Shown here: piece by piece, positions 59,673 to 64,000 of the stretch
Layout: the number at the start of each line of letters is the position of its first letter
How positions within the stretch are numbered: the stretch's first letter is position 1
NCBI GenBank assembly: GCA_964570845.1
Contig: CAZMZB010000003.1
Span: 18,051-82,050 of the forward strand
Direction of reading: 5' to 3'
DNA: 64,000 nucleotides
DNA from: CAZLCC01 sp964570845
GTDB taxonomy: Bacteria > Patescibacteriota > Saccharimonadia > Saccharimonadales > Saccharimonadaceae
The notes under the pieces: model-generated
What the model was told of the DNA's origin: nothing
The model's input: the letters and a program-made list of their open reading frames with translations, nothing else
The model's database searches: none
Made by a program: the position numbers and the translations under genes

Positions 59673-59694
59673 GGCTTGAAAGGTGTTCGTATGC

Positions 59695-59700
59695 TACACT
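59695..59700 (+). promoter_or_regulatory. -10 box of histidine kinase gene
   Basis: TGC-TACACT (extended -10), 10 nt before the ATG at 59711. Confidence 0.4.
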
Positions 59701-59710
59701 AAGTGTAGGT

Positions 59711-60460
59711 ATGAGAGTGCAGAGTGGAGGGAGCGATGCAACAGATGGTGAGCTATATAATAGTAATTCATCGCTTATTGCTGCTGCCCATGAGCTAAAA
59801 GCACCTTTGGTAGTTATTCGTCAGCTCGCGCTACTTTTGCAGGAAGAGATTGCAAAAGACACAGCAAAACAACAAGAGATATCATCGCAAATTAAACTTA
59901 CTAGTGAGCGTTCTTTGCGGCTCGTTGAAGCTCTCACGCGCAGCACTCGGCTGCAAGAAACTGAATTTTATACTGAACCAGTTCACATCGCACGTTTGTG
60001 TGAAGATGTTGCACATGAGCTTTCACCACTTTGCAAAGCCATGCAAAAAGATATTGAATTAAAGCTTCCAAGTCAGCTTGGGCTGGCGTATGCCAACTAT
60101 GATTTGCTGCGCAGCATCACTATTGGTTTGTGTGATAATGCACTTTCACATAGTGAAGAGGATAGTGCAATTGTTTTAACAGCGAGTAATAAGAAATCGC
60201 ACAATACTCTGCGACTAAGTGTGCGAGACAGCGGACCGCGGCTTGAGAAAAGTGCGCTTAGACAGCTCAAAAATCGTCTTGGAAAAACTCCGCAACCACT
60301 TCATCGTCGTCCAGCAGCGAGTGGCTTGGGGCTATATATCGCTGGGCAATTTGCCGAGGCGATGAATAGTAAGCTTGGCATGATTGCGCATCAGAAATCT
60401 GGCACTACTTTTTATGTTGAAACACCAGTTGTTGAGCAATTAAGTTTCTTGCCGTCATGA
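59711..60460 (+). CDS. Soluble sensor histidine kinase
   Basis: 249 aa with no membrane segment and no recognisable sensor domain. The H-box His27 is in AAAHELKAPLVVIRQL, the N-box is GLCDNALSHS near 143, the D/G1 box VRDSGPRL near 175 and the G2 box SGLGLYIAGQF near 205. The N-terminus before His27 is too short for a sensory domain, so the signal must come from a partner. Overlaps the response regulator gene by 4 nt (ATGA). Confidence 0.92.
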   Translation: MRVQSGGSDATDGELYNSNSSLIAAAHELKAPLVVIRQLALLLQEEIAKDTAKQQEISSQIKLTSERSLRLVEALTRSTRLQETEFYTEPVHIARLCEDVAHELSPLCKAMQKDIELKLPSQLGLAYANYDLLRSITIGLCDNALSHSEEDSAIVLTASNKKSHNTLRLSVRDSGPRLEKSALRQLKNRLGKTPQPLHRRPAASGLGLYIAGQFAEAMNSKLGMIAHQKSGTTFYVETPVVEQLSFLPS

Positions 60461-60840
60461 CTCCACAAAAACATGTTTTAATCATTGAAGACGACAATTG
60501 GCTCGCAGAAAGCTATTCACTGGTATTAACGCAAGCAGGCTGGTCGTCTCGCACTGTTCATTCTGCAAAAAAAGCCCTTGAAGCAATTGATGAAGCGCTG
60601 CCGGATGTAATTTTGCTTGACGTTTTGCTGCCGGGGGCAAACGCAGTCGAGCTGTTGCATGAGCTGCAATCGTACACTGATACAAAAGGACTGCCTGTCG
60701 TACTATGTACAACCCTAGCTCATCAGCATTTAAACAAAGATACTCTTGTGAAATATGGCGTACGGGCTATACTTGATAAAGCTCGATTAACGCCTACGCA
60801 ACTTCTTAAAACTCTACAACAGGCATTAGAAAAAGAATGA
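60457..60840 (+). CDS. Single-domain response regulator
   Basis: 127-aa receiver. Acidic pocket E11-D12-D13, phosphoacceptor Asp55 (VILLDVLLPG), Thr in VVLCTT and Lys in AILDKARLT. No output domain. Co-translated with the histidine kinase upstream and overlapping recO by 4 nt, so it belongs to a three-gene unit. Confidence 0.92.
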   Translation: MTPQKHVLIIEDDNWLAESYSLVLTQAGWSSRTVHSAKKALEAIDEALPDVILLDVLLPGANAVELLHELQSYTDTKGLPVVLCTTLAHQHLNKDTLVKYGVRAILDKARLTPTQLLKTLQQALEKE

Positions 60841-61517
60841 ATAATACCTCTGTAAAAACAGAAGCAATCGTACTTCGTCGAACAAATTTTGGCGAAGCGG
60901 ATAGAGTCTTGCAACTTATCACGCCGGAAAATGGCAAAATTGGCGTGATGGCAAAGGGCGTGAGAAGAGAAAAGAGTAAGCTGGCAGGTAGTATTGAGCT
61001 TTTTGCGACCAGTGATATCGTTGTTCATTTTGGTAAAAGCGAGCTTGGTATACTTACTTCTGCACGCCTCAATACGTTTTATTCACATATTTTAGAGAAT
61101 TATGAAAGAATGCAGTTTGCCTATGAAGCTTTGCGACAGATTGCGAAATATGCTGAGGGCATGCAGGAGCCTCAGTTTTATATGATTACCAAGACGACAC
61201 TTGCTGGTTTGAATACTTTAAGCATTGATGTTCGTATCATCCAAGCATGGTTTTATATTCATCTCGCTGAGGTGATTGGGCATGGGCTTAACATTTCAAG
61301 AGACAACCAGAATCAACCATTAGTAGAAGATAGAACCTATCGGTTTGATATTGCTGAGATGTCGTTTATTGAAGATGAAAAGGGCATTTTTGATGCTAAT
61401 CATCTTAAACTTTTGAAGCTTTTACAGCTGAAAACCCCGGATATCATCGCTCGTATTGGCGGGACAGAGCATTTGCTTGATGATTGTTTAAGTGTTGCGC
61501 ACAGTGCGAGTGAATAA
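60837..61517 (+). CDS. recO: DNA repair protein RecO
   Basis: 226 aa. The N-terminal OB fold (VKTEAIVLRRTNFGEADRVLQLITPENGKIGVMAKGVRREKSKLAG) is the RecO hallmark, followed by a helical domain (LNTFYSHILENYERMQFAYEALR). It loads RecA in the RecFOR pathway. The C-terminal zinc Cys cluster of many RecO proteins is not seen. Its start overlaps the response regulator gene. Confidence 0.94.
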   Translation: MNNTSVKTEAIVLRRTNFGEADRVLQLITPENGKIGVMAKGVRREKSKLAGSIELFATSDIVVHFGKSELGILTSARLNTFYSHILENYERMQFAYEALRQIAKYAEGMQEPQFYMITKTTLAGLNTLSIDVRIIQAWFYIHLAEVIGHGLNISRDNQNQPLVEDRTYRFDIAEMSFIEDEKGIFDANHLKLLKLLQLKTPDIIARIGGTEHLLDDCLSVAHSASE

Positions 61518-61553
61518 AATAGTATTACGCTATAAACAGAGGTTAATTAGTGA

Positions 61554-61559
61554 TATAAT
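61554..61559 (+). promoter_or_regulatory. -10 box of glyS
   Basis: TATAAT in GTGATATAATGG, 9 nt before the ATG at 61569. Confidence 0.5.
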
Positions 61560-61568
61560 GGCGACAAT

Positions 61569-62858
61569 ATGTCAAAACAGAGTGTAAAAATGGAAACAAT
61601 TGTTTCTTTGGCCAAGCGGCGTGGGTTTATTTATCAAGGCTCTGAAGTATACGGGGGCTTAAGTGGTACATGGGATTACGGTCCACTTGGCATTACGTTA
61701 AAGCGTAATATTTTAAATCTTTGGTGGAAGCGTTTTGTTGAAGATCGTGATGATATGTATGGTGTTGACGCGGCAATTTTAATGAACCAAAAAGTCTGGC
61801 AGGCGAGCGGACATGCAACGGGCTTTAACGACCCGTTAGTTGAGTGTTTACATTGCAAAACACGGCTTCGCCAAGACCACATTGAAAATGATACATGCCC
61901 AACTTGCGGCACGAAAGGGCAGTTCAGCGAGCCGCGGCAATTTAATATGATGTTTAAAACGAACGTTGGGCCAGTTGACAATGAGTCCAGTGTTTCTTAT
62001 CTTCGCCCAGAGACAGCTCAGGGTATCTTCACTAACTATAAAAATGTTGTCGACAGCTTTTACCCTAATTTACCGTTTGGCATTGCGCAGCAGGGTAAAG
62101 CATTTCGTAATGAAATCAGCCCGCGCGACTTTGTATTCCGCTCTCGTGAGTTTGAGCAAATGGAAGTTGAATATTTTGTAAATCCTGAGCAGTGGGAAGA
62201 AGCATTTGAGCAGTGGCGAAGCGATATTAAAGAATTTTTAAGTGAACTTGGTTTGCCGGCAGACTCTGTGCACGAACTTGAGGTTCCAGAAGAAGACCGT
62301 GCGCACTACAGCAAGCGGACCATTGATTTTGAATTTGATTTTCCGCACAAACGAGACGAGCTTTTAGGCTTAGCATATCGCACCGATTTTGACCTTAAAA
62401 ATATTCAAGAAGCTTCAGGACGCAACATGGAATACACGATTAAAGGAACGAACAATAAGTTTATTCCACACGTGATTGAACCAAGTTTTGGCGTTGAGCG
62501 AGCGCTGATGGCAGTATTTGTCAGCGCATATCGTGAAGATGAGGTGAATGGTGAAAAGCGTATTTATCTGAAGCTACCAGAACATCTTGCGCCAGTTCGT
62601 TTTGCTGTTTCGCCGCTTCTTAAAAACAAACCAGAGTTAGTTGAAAAAGCTCGTGAAGTTTACCAATCTCTTAAGGCGAAATATGGCAATGTCATGTGGG
62701 ACGACAACGGTAATATTGGTAAGCGCTATCGCCGCCAAGACGAAATCGGCACGCCAAAATGTGTTGTGATTGATTTTCAAACACTTGAAGATGGCACGGT
62801 GACTGTCCGAAACCGTGATACGACTGAGCAGAGGCGTATAGACCCTAGTAAGGCTTAA
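61569..62858 (+). CDS. glyS: Glycyl-tRNA synthetase, homodimeric type
   Basis: Class II GlyRS of the alpha2 type, 429 aa. Motifs: GLSGTWDYGPLGITLKRN, a zinc-like site CLHCKTRLRQDHIENDTCPTCG near residue 97, LRPETAQGIFTNYKNV, motif 2 FRNEISPRDFVFRSREFEQMEVEYF and motif 3 EPSFGVERALMAVF. The anticodon-binding domain starts near 333. This is the eukaryote/archaea and Gram-positive form, not the alpha-beta tetramer. Confidence 0.96.
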   Translation: MSKQSVKMETIVSLAKRRGFIYQGSEVYGGLSGTWDYGPLGITLKRNILNLWWKRFVEDRDDMYGVDAAILMNQKVWQASGHATGFNDPLVECLHCKTRLRQDHIENDTCPTCGTKGQFSEPRQFNMMFKTNVGPVDNESSVSYLRPETAQGIFTNYKNVVDSFYPNLPFGIAQQGKAFRNEISPRDFVFRSREFEQMEVEYFVNPEQWEEAFEQWRSDIKEFLSELGLPADSVHELEVPEEDRAHYSKRTIDFEFDFPHKRDELLGLAYRTDFDLKNIQEASGRNMEYTIKGTNNKFIPHVIEPSFGVERALMAVFVSAYREDEVNGEKRIYLKLPEHLAPVRFAVSPLLKNKPELVEKAREVYQSLKAKYGNVMWDDNGNIGKRYRRQDEIGTPKCVVIDFQTLEDGTVTVRNRDTTEQRRIDPSKA

Positions 62859-62863
62859 ACTGT

Positions 62864-63196
62864 ATGATGACAAAAATTACGTCATATTTTCCGCTACCTG
62901 AATGTCTAACAATAAAACCATCTAAACTACATGGTCTTGGTCTCTTTGCTACAACAAAGATACCAAAGGGTGCGGTGCTCGGAACTACGCACGTTATAGA
63001 TAACAGTGCTAAAGATGGGCTTATCAGAACACCTTTGGGTGGATTTATAAATCATTCTTATTCTCCAAATGTAAGAATAATTGAAGGTGAAGAGACGTGG
63101 GTGTTAATCTCAGAAAAAGAAATTGAAAAAGGGGAGGAGCTAACTATAGATTACACACCGTACTACACTGCAGAAGCTCTGAAAAACTACAATTAA
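62864..63196 (+). CDS. Small SET-domain protein
   Basis: 110 aa. The SET signatures are KPSKLHGLGLFATTKIPKGAVLG, GGFINHSYSPNVRI (the NHS motif that forms the SAM pseudoknot) and KEIEKGEELTIDYTPYY (catalytic Tyr region). Length is minimal for SET. The protein probably methylates Lys, but the target is unknown. It starts 5 nt after glyS. SET proteins are mainly eukaryotic, though scattered bacterial examples are known. Confidence 0.88.
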   Translation: MMTKITSYFPLPECLTIKPSKLHGLGLFATTKIPKGAVLGTTHVIDNSAKDGLIRTPLGGFINHSYSPNVRIIEGEETWVLISEKEIEKGEELTIDYTPYYTAEALKNYN

Positions 63197-63224
63197 AAAT
63201 ACTGCTTCTTTGATGGTTGTGGCA

Positions 63225-63230
63225 TATAAT
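63225..63230 (+). promoter_or_regulatory. -10 box of MBL hydrolase gene
   Basis: TATAAT in GGCATATAAT, 6 nt before the ATG at 63237. Confidence 0.5.
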
Positions 63231-63236
63231 TTTTAT

Positions 63237-63878
63237 ATGAAGATAACAAAATATCCCCAAAGCTGTTTACTGCTTGAAAAGGACGGTAAGCGGATTTTGA
63301 TTGATCCGGGGAATTTTGTGGCGAAGAAGTATACGCCGAAGGACGTACTTCCATTGGATGGTGTTTTGATAACGCATCGGCATGCTGACCATGCTGATGC
63401 GGACTTTATCAATGAGCTGGCTCAGGCGGGTGTAACAATCATTGCCAATCGTAACACAACAGAGATTTTGGGTGATGTTATTTCTGAGATTATTGACGAT
63501 GGGGGAGAGCTTGAACTGGGTGGCTTCAAGGTGCGGGCGCATGAGCTGGCACATTGTTTGATGGTGGATGGTGCGAATGGACCGCAAAACACAGGATATA
63601 TTATCGATGAAATCTTCTTTCATCCAGGTGATGGAGTGAAAACAGCAGGAGTAGAGGTGCAGGCTGCGGCAGTTCCGATTGCGGGGCCAGACGTAAGTCC
63701 ACATGATTCATATGCATTTATTGAATTGCTCGGTGCTCAAACAATTATTCCAGTTCATTATGATTACTTTCCAGCCAGTCCGGAGTTCTTTAAACAAACG
63801 GTTGCGAGGTTTAATCAAGAGGTGAGGGTTATCCCACTGAAAGACGAGCAGTCGGTGGAGATTGAAGCTAGTTTTTAA
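63237..63878 (+). CDS. Metallo-beta-lactamase fold hydrolase
   Basis: 213 aa from the leaderless ATG at 63237 (frame open from 63210). The zinc motif is THRHADHADAD (near 47-57), with ELAHCLM, FFHPGDG and VHYDYFP as the later His/Asp ligands. Related to the UlaG-like group of MBL hydrolases. Cytosolic. The substrate cannot be told from sequence. Confidence 0.9.
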   Translation: MKITKYPQSCLLLEKDGKRILIDPGNFVAKKYTPKDVLPLDGVLITHRHADHADADFINELAQAGVTIIANRNTTEILGDVISEIIDDGGELELGGFKVRAHELAHCLMVDGANGPQNTGYIIDEIFFHPGDGVKTAGVEVQAAAVPIAGPDVSPHDSYAFIELLGAQTIIPVHYDYFPASPEFFKQTVARFNQEVRVIPLKDEQSVEIEASF

Positions 63879-63904
63879 GACTGGATTGTAATTATATTCT
63901 TTGC

Positions 63905-63910
63905 TATACT
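63905..63910 (+). promoter_or_regulatory. -10 box of terminal ORF
   Basis: TGC-TATACT (extended -10), 11 nt before the ATG at 63922. Confidence 0.4.
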
Positions 63911-63921
63911 CTAACCTAATT

Positions 63922-63996
63922 ATGCTTATCCCAACCCTCCACACACTTCTCTCCCACCTCCACCCACGGGGGGGGTACTTACCAGAAAACACCTAA
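63922..63996 (+). CDS. Short C-rich ORF with a poly-G run, possibly the 5' end of a longer gene
   Basis: ATG at 63922 gives MLIPTLHTLLSHLHPRGGYL and four more residues before TAA at 63994. The sequence from 63928 is almost devoid of G until a run of eight G (63968-63975). With seven or nine G the frame would stay open to the window end. It could be a leaderless small ORF, the start of a phase-variable gene, or a real gene disrupted by a run-length error. Confidence 0.35.
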   Translation: MLIPTLHTLLSHLHPRGGYLPENT

Positions 63997-64000
63997 CCTT

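Noticed and set aside
1..64000. UGA recoding, as in some CPR lineages
   Set aside because: TGA ends genes such as secA and the proS leader ORF at sensible places, and RF2 is encoded.
1..64000. tRNA, rRNA, tmRNA, CRISPR, insertion sequences
   Set aside because: Intergenic gaps were read for T-loop motifs, spaced repeats and terminal inverted repeats; none was convincing. GGGGCTG near 14140 recalled a tmRNA start, but no tRNA-like end or tag frame follows.

Overview
The window looks like core chromosome of a reduced Patescibacteria/CPR bacterium, most likely Candidatus Saccharibacteria (TM7). This is inferred from gene content and gene style, not from a marker phylogeny. Support includes a compact genome with overlapping genes, AT-leaning composition (38-47% GC in lines I counted), a Gram-positive style envelope set (LCP protein, FtsEX plus a CHAP hydrolase, UppS, MurD, signal peptidase I), a B12-dependent ribonucleotide reductase, and single-domain response regulators. 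TGA is used as a stop and an RF2 gene is present, so the standard code applies, unlike the UGA=Gly lineages of CPR. I saw no rRNA, tRNA, CRISPR array, insertion sequence or prophage. No stretch longer than 300 bases lacks a gene.

Layout. 1-3.4 kb: map, ftsA, ftsZ. 3.4-7.8 kb: NrdR box, nrdR, nrdJ, then a thioredoxin-fold protein and a VKOR. 7.8-10.9 kb: ileS behind a T-box leader. 11-13.3 kb: two surface proteins (an unknown one and a CAP-domain one). 13.26-14.21 kb: a self-contained GC-rich island with a perfect consensus promoter, a hairpin leader, one orphan gene and three tandem 3' hairpins. 14.3-16.4 kb: rplU, parA, parB. 16.4-20.7 kb: lepB, an LCP protein, a polytopic membrane protein, htrA. 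20.6-22.9 kb: prmC, prfA, rpmE (minus strand). 23-23.9 kb: two small membrane proteins, each with a terminator. 24-28.7 kb: rpsB, tsf, frr, uppS, rseP, a CPBP protease. 28.65-30.4 kb: a leader peptide with Pro codons and a terminator-like hairpin, a 104-aa unknown gene, proS. 30.5-38.3 kb: greA, lysS, chaB, an FMN reductase, gltS, a metK 3' remnant, a 17-aa gene, a lipid kinase, PAP2, a metallopeptidase, an unknown gene. 38.3-48.7 kb: tgt, serS, hpf, secA, an M16 peptidase, murD, murL-like, a stand-alone Clp N-domain. 48.8-54.6 kb: prfB, ftsE, ftsX, a CHAP hydrolase, S41 protease, a response regulator. 54.6-63.9 kb: rpmA, a Trm11-like methylase, a flippase-like protein, xseAB, a methyltransferase, an anchored protein, a histidine kinase and response regulator, recO, glyS, a SET protein, an MBL hydrolase, and the 5' end of a C-rich ORF with an eight-G run.

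How genes work together. ftsA/ftsZ with ftsE/ftsX and the CHAP hydrolase form the division and wall-cleavage machinery. uppS, murD-murL, the PAP2 protein and the LCP protein serve wall building. rpsB-tsf-frr, prfA-prmC and prfB cover translation. lepB, secA, htrA, S41, rseP and CPBP handle export and membrane quality control.

A recurring regulatory style stands out. More than twenty genes have a TATAAT-like -10 box ending only 6-14 nt before the start codon, predicting leaderless mRNAs for first genes, while operon-internal genes carry Shine-Dalgarno sites. The best leads beyond this are the proS attenuator-like leader, the ileS T-box, the murD-murL pair (D-Glu made by epimerising the muropeptide precursor), and the GC-rich cassette at 13.3-14.2 kb.
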